Below are positions 1-10,071 of a stretch of 64,000 nt of DNA, one piece after another. Position 1 is the stretch's first letter. Every line of letters starts with the position of its first letter. The position numbers and the translations under genes were made by a program. Source of the stretch: Hanleya hanleyi (lineage: Eukaryota; Mollusca; Polyplacophora; Lepidopleurida; Hanleyidae); assembly GCA_036873755.1 (NCBI GenBank), contig JAVTVY010051590.1:186001-250000 (forward strand), written 5' to 3'. Below the pieces are notes generated by a model that searched no databases, was not told the DNA's origin, and saw only the letters and a list, made by a program, of their open reading frames with translations.

Positions 1-411
1 TGCCGCCGCTTCTCTCAAGGCACGAGCCCACTCCAACTCGTCTGATGACCGCTCGTCCGGTGTAAACAGCTGGTCCACGATAGGCACCACTTTCTCGAAG
101 GCTGTCCACAGATCGGGGTCTAGGGTGAAGCCTCGCGTAGGGTCTTGGTAGCGGCCCAGGCGTGGGAAGAAGGGTCCACGGTGTACGTAGATGGCATTGT
201 CTATGTGGATGAGGTGTCCGTCGAGCTCGCCGCTCAACACCCGTTTAAATTTGGTCCAGCCGTCACGGTGTAGCGTAACCGTATTCGATACGGTCTCAGC
301 GCGCGACCAGCAAACATCTCCACGGTCTTCCACGAGGGTGACTTTATCTTCATAGACGTGTAACCCCACCCGGGGTGTAAGGGGAAGGATGGCTCGTAGA
401 ACTGGTGACAT
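1..411 (-). CDS. Unrecognised ORF, partial at left edge
   Basis: An open frame of 137 codons starts at the ATG complementary to 409-411 and runs off the left end without a stop. It begins MSPVLRAILPLTPRVGLHVY and is of mixed composition, unlike the repeat-derived ORFs elsewhere. The ATG has A at -3. A TATA box lies 58 bases upstream, so this start is well supported. The middle has a strand-strand-helix look (VTLHRDGWTKFKRVL) that faintly recalls the single-stranded-DNA-binding PC4 fold; this is only a guess and was not tested. The region is richer in GC and CpG than the flanking mollusc-like DNA. Together with the adjacent tail-anchored ORF on the same strand, it suggests compact genes of an integrated DNA virus or large DNA transposon. 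It could also be the first exon of a host gene. Function unknown. Confidence 0.5.
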   Translation of the reverse strand, partial: MSPVLRAILPLTPRVGLHVYEDKVTLVEDRGDVCWSRAETVSNTVTLHRDGWTKFKRVLSGELDGHLIHIDNAIYVHRGPFFPRLGRYQDPTRGFTLDPDLWTAFEKVVPIVDQLFTPDERSSDELEWARALREAAA

Positions 412-461
412 GGTTGACCCAATGACGATCGTTGAATGACGCACACTGTGTCTGACCCTCG

Positions 462-469
462 TATTTATA
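462..469 (-). promoter_or_regulatory. TATA box of the edge ORF
   Basis: TATAAATA reads on the minus strand from 469 to 462, about 58 bases before the ATG at 411. It sits only 15 bases past the stop of the upstream ORF (484), so the genes are packed like viral genes. Confidence 0.5.
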
Positions 470-483
470 GTCAGGTCCCACCG

Positions 484-810
484 TCAATGCCACAGCGCCA
501 GGGTCAATAGGGCACAGACCATGACTAGGCCAACCAGCCGTCGCTGATTCCGGCGTGAGCGCTCGTGGTCCATAGCCCGAGCATCAAGGATGGCTGTCAT
601 AGTCCAGTAGTGGTGAGTGATGGCACACCTCTCCATCGAGTGCACTCTGTCGAGGACCGCTTCTGTGAACTCGTTCAGGATCTGGCGTCGCCCCTCGTTG
701 TCGTCGCCATCTGAAAACATGGACCGAACCACTGCTCGGTAACCCGTGAGCGAATTAACCACGGTCGCATGCTGTAAAATGCGAGTCACATAGGGACGGG
801 TGTCCGTCAT
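484..810 (-). CDS. Unrecognised 108-aa tail-anchored protein
   Basis: A complete 108-codon ORF from ATG at 810 to the stop at 484. The start has G at -3 and a TATA box about 53 bases upstream. Residues about 1-85 are hydrophilic, with an acidic patch (SDGDDNEG, about residue 53) and predicted helical content. A basic stretch (RSRRNQRR) precedes a single hydrophobic C-terminal segment (LVGLVMVCALLTLALWH). That is the layout of a tail-anchored membrane protein with its bulk in the cytosol or nucleus. I recognise no family; viral Bcl-2-like or egress-type proteins share the tail topology, but I see no BH1-like motif. The neighbour downstream on the same strand (1-411) has the same TATA-to-ATG spacing, suggesting one element with individually promoted, intronless genes. 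Confidence 0.5.
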   Translation of the reverse strand: MTDTRPYVTRILQHATVVNSLTGYRAVVRSMFSDGDDNEGRRQILNEFTEAVLDRVHSMERCAITHHYWTMTAILDARAMDHERSRRNQRRLVGLVMVCALLTLALWH

Positions 811-854
811 GGCTCTGAAACCGTAGGAATGGAGGTGTAGGATCCAGAGAGACG

Positions 855-863
855 TTTTTTATA
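855..863 (-). promoter_or_regulatory. TATA box of the tail-anchored ORF
   Basis: TATAAAAAA reads on the minus strand from 863 to 855, about 53 bases before the ATG at 810, matching the spacing at the next ORF. Confidence 0.5.
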
Positions 864-1221
864 GACCATGTCACACATGCGCCCCTAGACGTAGCTCTAC
901 GGGTGTAGTCCGTGATACGTACTATTCTGATGGGTTAGTCCAAAAAAGAGAGCAACAACAACAACAAAGATTACAGCGTCAGAGGCGCTCCTGGAAAATC
1001 TTCTCCACGTCTCATGGTATAGCTCCAGTGAGGCAGGCTCAGGCTGGTGAGGCAGGCTCAGGCTGGTCAGGTCAAGCAGGCCAATGAATGCAGCATTGCC
1101 CTAAACATTCCCACTTTTATACACCTACATAAAAGTACCCGGATGTAGGCGCGGACGTAGCCGAAAGCATCCCAGTACCCGGATGTAGGCGCAGACGTGA
1201 GCGAAATTCTAGTACCCGTCC

Positions 1222-1273
1222 ATTGGTTCTTTTATCGATCGCTCATTGGCTCTTTTTCTCGACCGCTGATTGG
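1222..1273 (-). promoter_or_regulatory. Three evenly spaced CCAAT boxes
   Basis: ATTGG occurs at 1222-1226, 1245-1249 and 1269-1273, i.e. CCAAT on the minus strand at 23-24 base intervals (about two helical turns). This is a plausible NF-Y cluster about 400 bases upstream of the 108-aa ORF. Confidence 0.45.
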
Positions 1274-1459
1274 TGCAAATGGAACTGCCCATCCTTCCCA
1301 GGTTAATTTACAATCCCCTTTTTGGGTTCAAGCTCTGTATATCGATGCCGCAACATTGTTGCCGAACCTTGCCGAAAGGGAGACCTTTTGACCTGGATGT
1401 GACCTTTGATCCGACATTCATCCGCGCCCTTCCGGTGATGCCGCGCACTTCCGGATAAC

Positions 1460-1527
1460 CCGCGCGCGCGCGCGCGCTGCGGCCGGGGCGGGGCGGGGCG
1501 GGGCGGGGCGGGCCGGGCCGGGCCGGG
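1460..1527 (+). repeat. (CG)n followed by GGGGC/GGGCC tract
   Basis: An alternating CG run (about 1460-1477) is followed by GGGGC repeats and then GGGCC repeats to 1527. The first is a classic Z-DNA former. The second offers many G-runs for a quadruplex and SP1-type GC boxes. Confidence 0.8.
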
Positions 1528-1699
1528 AACCCTACGTCTAAGGGGAACATTGGAACTCTTCTGGGTTCGGAGGTAGTTTTAGTGAAACCCGGAAGTGACG
1601 TCTGTGCGCAGAACCCACACCACCAAACCACAACCATGGATCCATAGTGGTGGGTCAAACACACCCCCACGCATCCCCCAATATGCCTGCTTTCTATAC

Positions 1700-2930
1700 T
1701 ACGACCACACTGCGCATGCGCAGACTATTGAACACGGATGAACCATGAGTCCAGCCGGATGCTCCTCCACGAGAGCTTCAACATAAGACCTCAGACGACT
1801 CCATCGGACCCATAGTGACCCATGTCGGCGCCAAAATGTCTATTTCCATAGTCTTGGTCTACTGCGCATGCGCAGGATGACGTCAGTTTTACGTCACATC
1901 CACCCCGTCGGATGCTCCTTCACGAATGCTTCACATTGATACCTCACTCGACCCCATCAGACCATTAGGGTAGACCTAGACCCCAAAACGTCTATGTCCA
2001 TACCCTTTTCCCACAATTCCCTGTCTGCGCATGCGCAGAATGTTGAACACGAACGACACACTAGTCCAGGCGGGTGCTCCCTTACGAGAGCTTCACACTG
2101 ATACCTCACACGACACCATAGGATCATTAGGGGCTCATCTAGACCCCAAAACGTATATTTCCATACCCTTTTCCCACAATTTCCTGTCTGCGCATGCGCA
2201 GAATGTTGAACACGAACGACGCACTAGGCCAGGTGGATGCTCCATCACGAATGCTTCACATTGATACCTCACTCGATCCAATCGGCCCACTCGTGGCCCA
2301 CCCAGACCCCAAATCGTCTATTTCCATACCCTTTTCCCACAATTCCCTGTCTGCGCATGCGCAGAATGTGGACAACGACCGAGACACTAGCCCAGGCGGA
2401 TGCCCCCTCACATAGGCTTCACATTGATACCTCATACAACTCCATCGGCCCATTAGGGACCCCCCTCGATCCCAAAACGTCTATTTTCATACCCTTTGTC
2501 TACTGCGCATGCGCAGAATAACGATATTCCAACCCCACACGCACCCCATCGGATGCTCCTTCACGAATGCTTCACATTGATACCTCATACGACTCCATCG
2601 GACCATTAGGGGCTCCCCTAGATCCCAAAACGTCTATTCCATACCCTTGGTCTACCGCGCATGCGCAGAATGACGTCTGTTCCTCGTCATACCCAACCCA
2701 TCAGATGCCCCCTCACATATACTTCACATTGATACCTCACTCGACTCCATCGGACCGCTAGTGACCCACCTAGACCCCAAAATGTCTATTTCCATACCCT
2801 TGGTCTACCGCGCATGCGCAGAATGACGATATTTCATCTCCACACCCACCCCATCAGATGCCCCTTCACGAATGCTTCACATTGATACCTCATATGACCC
2901 AATCGGTACACTAGAGACCCCTCTCGCCCC
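1700..2930 (+). repeat. Tandem array of ~152-163 bp units with NRF1 palindromes
   Basis: Eight units share the dodecamer TGCGCATGCGCA (two copies read CGCGCATGCGCA). It starts at 1711, 1863, 2026, 2189, 2352, 2504, 2656 and 2809, so spacing is 152-163 bp. Other shared blocks are CACGAATGCTTCACATTGAT and ACCCCAAAACGTCTATTTCC. The dodecamer matches the palindromic NRF1 consensus. Some units add TGACGTCA-like sites (about 1880). The short ORFs inside are by-products of the repetition. Confidence 0.85.
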
Positions 2931-3046
2931 TGAAGATTGCCGGAGAATGCCGGAGAATTTGGGACTACTTTCTGTCCGCGGAGGCAGACCGCATCACCAC
3001 CAGACCGCATCACCGCGGAGGAATACACACGCCCGATTCACGCAGA

Positions 3047-3073
3047 CCGGAAGTGACGTCATACATGACGTCA
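3047..3073. promoter_or_regulatory. ETS/CRE composite plus second CRE
   Basis: CCGGAAGTGACGTCA at 3047-3061 joins an ETS site to a full CRE (TGACGTCA 3054-3061). A second perfect CRE lies at 3066-3073. The same ETS/CRE composite occurs at 1589-1602, so the two bracket the NRF1 array. Confidence 0.5.
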
Positions 3074-3243
3074 CACTTCAGTACATGTCCTATCATGTTC
3101 ACACTCCTGCATGTCACCTTGAGCTGGAGTTACCTCCCTTACCGTAATTTGGAGGGTTCCCGATTTGCCATTTCTAGCCATTTAACATAGGCAAATAGCT
3201 GGTGCATTTTTCGTGTGCCCGAAAAAACTGCGTTGAAATCCGT

Positions 3244-3252
3244 TATATATAA
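3244..3252 (+). promoter_or_regulatory. TATA-like site
   Basis: TATATATAA lies about 65-70 bases before an ATG at 3317 and downstream of the CRE/ETS/NRF1 tract. It could be the core promoter of a plus-strand transcript. Confidence 0.3.
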
Positions 3253-3316
3253 TACTCATCACTTTCGGTCCTCTGTACAAATCATCGTCATTGAAGTTTT
3301 GTGATTGTTAAACGCG

Positions 3317-3415
3317 ATGGAGAATGAACCGCATGCTCGGCATCGGGCCTCACAGATATGTGTTCTGAATAAGGAATTGCATGCTATTAATACTCCCTCG
3401 TTTGTTTCGTTGTGA
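3317..3415 (+). CDS. Possible short ORF or first exon (32 aa)
   Basis: The ATG (context GCGATGG, G at +4) follows a TATA-like site and the CRE/ETS/NRF1-rich tract. It opens a 32-codon frame starting MENEPHARHRASQICVLNKE and closing at TGA 3413-3415. Nothing in it is recognisable and no clear splice donor is visible, so this may be a leader ORF of an untranslated first exon, or chance. The only support is its position relative to promoter-like signals. Confidence 0.2.
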   Translation: MENEPHARHRASQICVLNKELHAINTPSFVSL

Positions 3416-4849
3416 TATTTCTAGAAACAAACAGAGAAATATTTGCCTTTGGCCTTCACTCTCCTCATTTGATCATTGAATCAAGCTGTTCTTCTTCACC
3501 CACTTTTCTCAGTTTCAGTCACTGCGATTTACTATACAGTTTACGTCAATAGAATCGAAATCCATTTAATTGTAGGGCAAATTTGTATTCATTCAAAACA
3601 GCAGGATCATCATAATAAATTTGGAAGATGTAACGTTTTATTCATTAATTATATATATAGTTTCTGAAGATGCAAATTTCAAATCAATTAAGAACGAACT
3701 CTGTTGGATTCATGACCAATTGAATAGTATATCTGTCATGCATGATCAAATGTACGGTATTTGCAAAGAAAAAATCCCTGTACTGAATAGGGTTTTATTC
3801 ATATTTATTTGTTTTCATAGTTTCCTTCTTTTCCGAGAATGGAAATTTTTCTTTCGTAATTGTGTACTAATTTTCAGCCTTCCAGACGTTCACAGGCTCA
3901 ATACATTCGTAGCCTTCCCCCCCCCCCCGCGAAAGGATAGGGACTGTGTACTGCATGCATAAAGACGATTCGTCTTTGTCTGTTCAGTTGAAGGGATTAT
4001 CTTAACATCACGAGTCGCGCGGTTTGGCGGTTTGGTAATAATCACTTGTATCGGTTGTCATTTTTATAATTACCGTTGACCGGTTATTCTGTTATCTCCT
4101 GTGAGTGATGCCGTCTCGATAAGGTATAATAATAAGATAAAATCCGAATTCCCCGCTTGATGTACAACAATGGCCGGAGTAGACACTTATACTTATGTCG
4201 GCCCTAACTCATTACTCCGGCATTCCAATCGTCACTTTTCACTATTAGGATAGGGAACTAGCCAGTCGGTCTGTCTCACCCCCGACTTCGAACGGCCGTA
4301 AATCATGGTAAATTATGGGTGATCTCCCGAATTTACATAAATCATGATTGCCATCAGACGGATTCTGGTGGCTCGCCACTTAACCAAGTCCTGCAGAGAG
4401 AAATAATTTGAAGACAGAAATACGAATTGTGTATAAGAAGTACATATTACGTTGTCATATCTGCTGTCTCAGATCATGCCCTCCCATGGAGATAGATATA
4501 GCAGGTCTCCAGCCGTCTGCATTTTACGGCTCTACAAACTGATCCGAATTTATGACACCTGTTCACTCAATACTCATTTTTGTCACTTGTCTCGTCGATC
4601 TAGAGATATAGTAGTATGTGGACACAGACGTGTCTAGTATGTACAGGCAACTCCGCCCTTTCTTCATCGTCACATACCCAAGTCGACCATTACACGTACG
4701 TTGGAGTACACTCTTTCTCGATTATGGCTATACCGCGTTTTTCAATAACAGTTTTTACTGCAATGAAATGAAACTGCGCATTGCAACACATAGGAAATTC
4801 ATATAACAGAGAAATAACGTTTGGCCGTTATAGGTAGTGATAAAGTATA
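3416..4849. other. No gene seen
   Basis: AT-rich single-copy-looking DNA with a run of about 13 C at 3919. The short ORFs here have no recognisable content. Confidence 0.5.
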
Positions 4850-6715
4850 TGGTTGGGTGTCGGAGATCTCTTCTGGTATAGTGATCAAGAATATGACTGG
4901 ATGTTAAGACATCTCTTCTGGTATAGTGATCAAGAATATGATTGAGTGTTAAAGATCTCTTCTGGTATATATAGTAATCAAGAATATGACTGGGTGTCGG
5001 AGATCTCTTCTGGTATAGTGATCAAGAATATGACTGGGTGTTAAGAGATCTCTTCTGGTACAGTGATCAAGAATATGATTGAGTGTTAAAGATCTCTTCT
5101 GGTATATATAGTAATCAAGAATATGACTGGGTGTCGGAGATCTCTTCTGGTATAGTGATCAAGAATATGACTGGGTGTCGGAGATCTCTTCTGGTATAGT
5201 GATCAAGAATATGACTGGGTGTTAAGAGATCTCTTCTGGTATAGTGATCAAGAATATGATTGAGTGTTAAAGATCTCTTCTGGTATATATAGTAATCAAG
5301 AATATGACTGGGTGTCGGAGATCTCTTCTGGTATAGTGATCAAGAATATGACTGGGTGTTAAGAGATCTCTTCTGGTATAGTGATCAAGAATATGATTGA
5401 GTGTTAAAGATCTCTTCTGGTATATATAGTAATCAAGAATATGATTGGGTTTCGAAGATCTCTTCTGGTATAGTGATCAAGAATATGATTGGGTGTTAAG
5501 AGATCCCTTCTGGTATAGTGATCAAGAATATGATTGGGTGTCGGAGATCTCTTCTGGTATAGTGATCAAGAGTATGATTGGGTGTTAAGAGATCTCTTCT
5601 GGTATAGTGATCAAGAATATGATTGGGTGTTGGAGATCTCTCCTGGTATAGTGATCAAGAATATGTGTCCGAGATCTCTTCTGGTATAGTGACCAAGAAT
5701 ATGATTGGATGTTGGAGATCTCTTCTGGTATAGTGATCAAGAATATGGTTTGGTGTCGGAGATCTCTTCTGGTATAGTGATAAAGAATATGGTTTGGTGT
5801 CGGAGATCTCTTCTGGTATAGTGACCAAGAATATGGTTGGGTGTCGGAGATCTCTTCTGGTATAGTAATCAAGAATATGATTGGGTGTCGGAGATCTCTT
5901 CTGGTATAGTGATCAAGAATATGATTGGGTGTTGGAGATCTCTCCTGGTATAGTGATCAAGAATATGTGTCCGAGATCTCTTCTGGTATAGTGATAAAGA
6001 ATATGGTTTGGTGTCGGAGATCTCTTCTGGTATAGTGACCAAGAATATGGTTGGGTGCCGGAGATCTCTTCTGGTATAGTAATCAAGAATATGATTGGGT
6101 GTCGGAGATCTCTTCTGGTATAGTGATCAAGAATATGACTGGGTGTTAAGAGATCTCTTCTGGTATAGTGATAAAGAATATGGTTGGGTGTCGGAGATCT
6201 CTTCTGGCATAGTAATCAAGAATATGATTGTGTGTCGGAGATCTCTTCTGGTATAGTCATCAAGAATATGACTGGGTGTTAAGAGATCTCTTCTGGTATA
6301 GTGATCAAGAATATGATTGAGTGTTAAAGATCTCTTCTGGTATAGTAATCAAGAATATGATTGCGTTTCGGAGATCTCTTCTGGTATAGTGATCAAGAAT
6401 ATGATTGGGTGTTAAGAGATCTCTTCTGGTATAGTGATCAAGAATATGATTGGGTGTCGGAGATCTCTTCTGGTATAGTGATCAAGAGTATGATTGGGTG
6501 TTAAGAGATCTGTTCTGGTATAGTGATCAAGAATATGATTGGGTGTTGGAGATCTCTCCTGGTATAGTGATCAAGAATATGTGTCCGAGATCTCTTCTGA
6601 TATAGTGACCAAGAATATGATTGGGTGTTGGAGATCTCTTCTGGTATAGTGATCAAGAATATGATTCGGTGCTGGAGATCTCTTCTGGTACAGTGATGGA
6701 GATCTCTTCTTAAAC
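4850..6715 (+). repeat. ~44 bp minisatellite, about 41 copies
   Basis: Monomer of about 44-48 bp built around GAGATCTCTTCTGGTATAGT followed by GATCAAGAATATGATTGGGT. Length variants come from TTAAGAGATC and TATATATAGTAATC forms. Copies alternate in blocks, e.g. a three-unit set repeats between 4.86 and 5.45 kb. The minus-strand ORFs inside (peptide ITIPEEIS repeats) are repeat artefacts. Confidence 0.95.
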
Positions 6716-6859
6716 TGAATTCAGACTCATTTGTCAATTTGTTACATGAGTCTGAGGACCTTGGTTTCATTTACCTTGGTGAAAGGTCCACGAGCGCCGA
6801 TAATTCAACTTGGATGCCGTTTACCACTCAGTCTTCCCACCACCATTTATTTCCATCAC

Positions 6860-7620
6860 CATAGTAAGCCGTTTATCATTCAATGTTTCCGTCACCATTG
6901 CATGCCGTTTACCACTCTGTGCACCCACCACCATTACATGCCGTGTATCACTCAGAGTTCCCACCACCATTACTTGACGCGTATCACTCAGTGCTCCAAG
7001 AAACCATTACATGCCGTGTATCACTCAGTGTTCCAACCACCATTACATGCCGTGTATCACTCAGTACTCCCACCACCATTACATGCCGTGTATCACTCAG
7101 TGCTCCCACCACCATTACATGCCATTTATCACTCAGTCCTCCCACCACCATTACATGCCGTGTATCACTCAGTGTTCCCACCACCATTACATGCCGTGTA
7201 TCACTCAGTGCTCCCACCACCATTACATGCCGTGTATCACTCAGTGTTCCCACCACCATTACATGCCGTGTATCACTCAGTGCTCCCACCACCATTACAT
7301 GCCGTGTATCACTCAGTGCTCCCACCACCATTACATGCCGTGTATCACTCAGTGTCCCCACCACCAGTACATGCCGTGTATCACTCAGTGCTCCCACCAC
7401 CAGTACATGCCGTGTATCACTCAGTGTTCCCACCACCATTACATGCCGTGTATCACTCAGTGTTCCCACCACCATTACATGCCGTGTATCACTCAGTGCT
7501 CCCACCACCATTACATGCCGTGTATTACTCAGTGCTCCCACCACCATTACATGCCGTGTATTACTCAGTGCTCCCACCACCATTACATGCCGTGTATCAC
7601 TCAATGTTCTCACCCCCATT
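6860..7620 (+). repeat. 36 bp minisatellite, about 21 copies
   Basis: Unit is TTACATGCCGTGTATCACTC followed by AGTGCTCCCACCACCA, exactly 36 bp, so reading frames never shift. All three plus frames and at least one minus frame stay open for 200-300 codons. The longest plus frame (6731-7639) would encode a 12-residue repeat, LHAVYHSVLPPP. Simultaneous openness of several frames, no promoter and no splice signals argue for non-coding DNA. Confidence 0.9.
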
Positions 7621-9658
7621 GGTTCTGCGAAGTAACTAAAACTTAACAGGTCTGTTTGGAAGTCGTGTAACTGCTTAGCAATTCTAAACTTTATGTTGTT
7701 GCTTCAAATTTAAATAGGAGGGAATTTAAAATGGTTCATTCGTACTACTTCACTGACTTAGGCTCGTCTGTACTGTCTTGTAAGCCGTAACCAGTACGGT
7801 TGTTAAAGCGCCTGAGGAAGTGAAGCTATAAAACCGCAACAAAGCCCCTCTTATCTCTGTGAGACGACAACCTCTGCCAAACTCGGTTGTATGACCTTAA
7901 AATAGCTCCTGTGTCCATAGTGGCACGCGACCGTTTGGCTGGGCTGTCTAAACAACTGGAAAACCACTCAATTACTACAGGAGCAAGGTGTTAATCCTTC
8001 AATCACCCCTAATTGACAGATACAGTCAACGCGCAGACAGACGATTACCGTATCTCGCGGCATAATACGTTTACACTCAGTTCTGTCATATTACGCTTCC
8101 AGATATTAGTACCGGGTACCGTAGTAAATATATTATAACGCCTATTATATTATGATGCTGTGATCTAGTATTGACCGGTTTCTGCCTGAGTGTCATCCCT
8201 AAATTTGTCCGTCCTCAGATAATATAAACCCCATTTCCAATTAACTGATTAATGATCTTACGGCAGGGCTCTTTGAGCTATATTTTTTCACCTCTGTGCG
8301 AAAGTGACATTTGATGATGTATGGAAAATCCCACACAAAGCACGATGTTTCATCTTGTAAACAAAAGTTGAAGCGCAAAATACCTGGGCGTGTATTCAAA
8401 TATAATCCTAAGCACATCCACAGCGGTTAAACATGTTTAGCTTGTAAAATATTTTCAACATTCTTTCTGTTTGAACATTGTTTACTTTATGTTAAACATT
8501 GTTGGCTTTGTGATTAAGCAATGCTTACTCGGTAATTAAAATGGTTTTAGCTTTATTTTGAAAGAACATATATAGCCTCATTAACTTATATCATGGACGT
8601 TACACTAAATCCAACGTATCGCACTGAAGCGAGACATGGTATCGATCATCCTTAATTGTTTAAAGGGAGTTTTTTCTTCAAATAAATCCGTCTATGTTCA
8701 ATCACAATTCTCACACGGTCACAGATATGGATTGCATAGAAATGTACATGCTGCACTGAATGCTTAATTATTATTTTCTTCTTCTGGAACATAGGGACGT
8801 ACTAACATTACTATCCAATAGGTGAATGAGTCTGAGAACCTTGGTTTTATTTAAGATTTCACTAGCGATTCGTTCGTGAGAATATCCCGTTGCCAATACG
8901 GAAAGTATTGAAGCCGAGAGCGCAACCTGTAACCATCTGGGTCATGTATACGCGATAAGACTGACCCTGGGTCGTGTGTATCCATCTTCAGCCTACTTTC
9001 GGCAACTATAAGACGGAAATCCCCGAAATCAACACATGATGTCATCAGCCAATCAGCTAAACTCTACCGACGTAACCCCAACGTAACCCGCCATTTTCGA
9101 GTCATGTGCTGTCCTGCTTGTTCAAAATTACAGATCTACAACACCTCTTGGGCGATACGAAAGTTATTCTTACCTGTATCTTTTGTAAGCTCAGACAATA
9201 TGTGTTTCAGAAGAAGTATGAAAAGCCTGTAATTTATCAGATTTCCCGAGTCTGTTCTCCGCCGGATGAAGACCGAACAGTATACGGTAAAGTGTCGGAT
9301 ATCACTCCGCAATATGGCGACACACGATTCGCAAGCCATCTTATGGATGGCGAAGTGTACGCCGCTGGCCGTGCACGAGCGCTGGTCGATCGCTGTCTCT
9401 TGGAGGTTTCGAGATACCCATGTACAATTGGCCCTATTGCAGGGTGTTGGGGGGCTTCGAAACCGCCGAGCCTGTTCATGCTAGTTTCAGTTTCGAATTC
9501 GGATTTCGAGTGAGATCACGATCTTCAGGGAGACTTCCGTTCTGACAGCGGGAAACGATTTTTAGTCGAATATTCGATCGAGTCTTCCGATATATCTATA
9601 TGGAAAGAGGTAGCGAAAACACTAAATGGGATACAATTAACATCTGATCACCTTCAAT
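7621..9658. other. No gene seen
   Basis: Mostly AT-rich DNA. A short motif, GAGTCTGAGRACCTTGGTTT, occurs at about 6749 and again near 8828, hinting at a dispersed repeat. A 135-codon open frame at 9106-9513 lacks an ATG (it opens with GTG) and has no recognisable domain. CRE-like TGATGTCA (about 9038) and CCGCCATTTT lie just upstream, so a small first exon near 9104 is possible but unsupported. Confidence 0.4.
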
Positions 9659-9833
9659 TCCGGTGTGATAGAAACGGTGGACCCCAGAGACCAGTGTCCG
9701 GTCTCTTATGTTTTACCTATAGGGTGGGCTCTGATATCCAAGTGATCCTTTTCAAATGTCAGTGTCCGGGCTGGGTTAAAGCATAGCAAGCGGACACTCA
9801 TATCTGAGGGACCACCGTTTCTGTCACACCGGA
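9659..9833. mobile_element. 175 bp MITE-like element with ~25 bp TIRs
   Basis: The left end TCCGGTGTGATAGAAACGGT is matched, inverted, by the right end (ACCGTTTCTGTCACACCGGA, 9814-9833) with one mismatch, and pairing continues a few bases further in. Subterminal copies of AGTGTCCG occur inside in both directions. There is no coding capacity. I could not identify a target-site duplication. Non-autonomous DNA transposon by structure; superfamily unknown. Confidence 0.65.
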
Positions 9834-10071
9834 CTTACACAAAATTTAATCCTTCAACAATAGAGCTGGGCCGATAACCCCGGCAAGTGCATTGAGACGT
9901 GGCTCACAGTGGTTCGTTCTTCCACTCTTTTTCCTATCTCTTCAACCTAGTAAATCTTTTAAATCAATGATAACTGGGCTAAGTTGCCAAAATTATCATA
10001 AATGTGTGCATAAGGATCCTTTCGTGGAATAGTAGAATAATTTGATCCATCCGTATAACGAAACTGGCCTC

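Larger units (their letters stand above)
871..1700. promoter_or_regulatory. CpG-rich regulatory-looking tract
   Basis: No convincing gene. It holds two copies of a 19-base repeat (1028-1065), a ~37-40 bp direct repeat starting AGTACCCGGATGTAGGCGC (about 1134, 1174, 1211 partial), three CCAAT boxes, ETS-type TTCCGG at 1430-1435 and 1449-1454, and a joined ETS/CRE site CCGGAAGTGACGTC at 1589-1602. This mix is typical of CpG-island promoters. CCAAT boxes lie on the minus strand, upstream of the minus-strand ORFs. Confidence 0.45.

Noticed and set aside
6731..7639. 302-codon ORF with LHAVYHSVLPPP repeats as a repeat protein
   Set aside because: A 36 bp stop-free repeat keeps several frames and the opposite strand open at once. 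No promoter, splice site or unique flanking domain supports this frame.
9106..9513. 135-codon ORF as a THAP-like or transposase gene
   Set aside because: It opens with GTG, has no complete zinc-binding pattern, and alternative frames are equally plausible.
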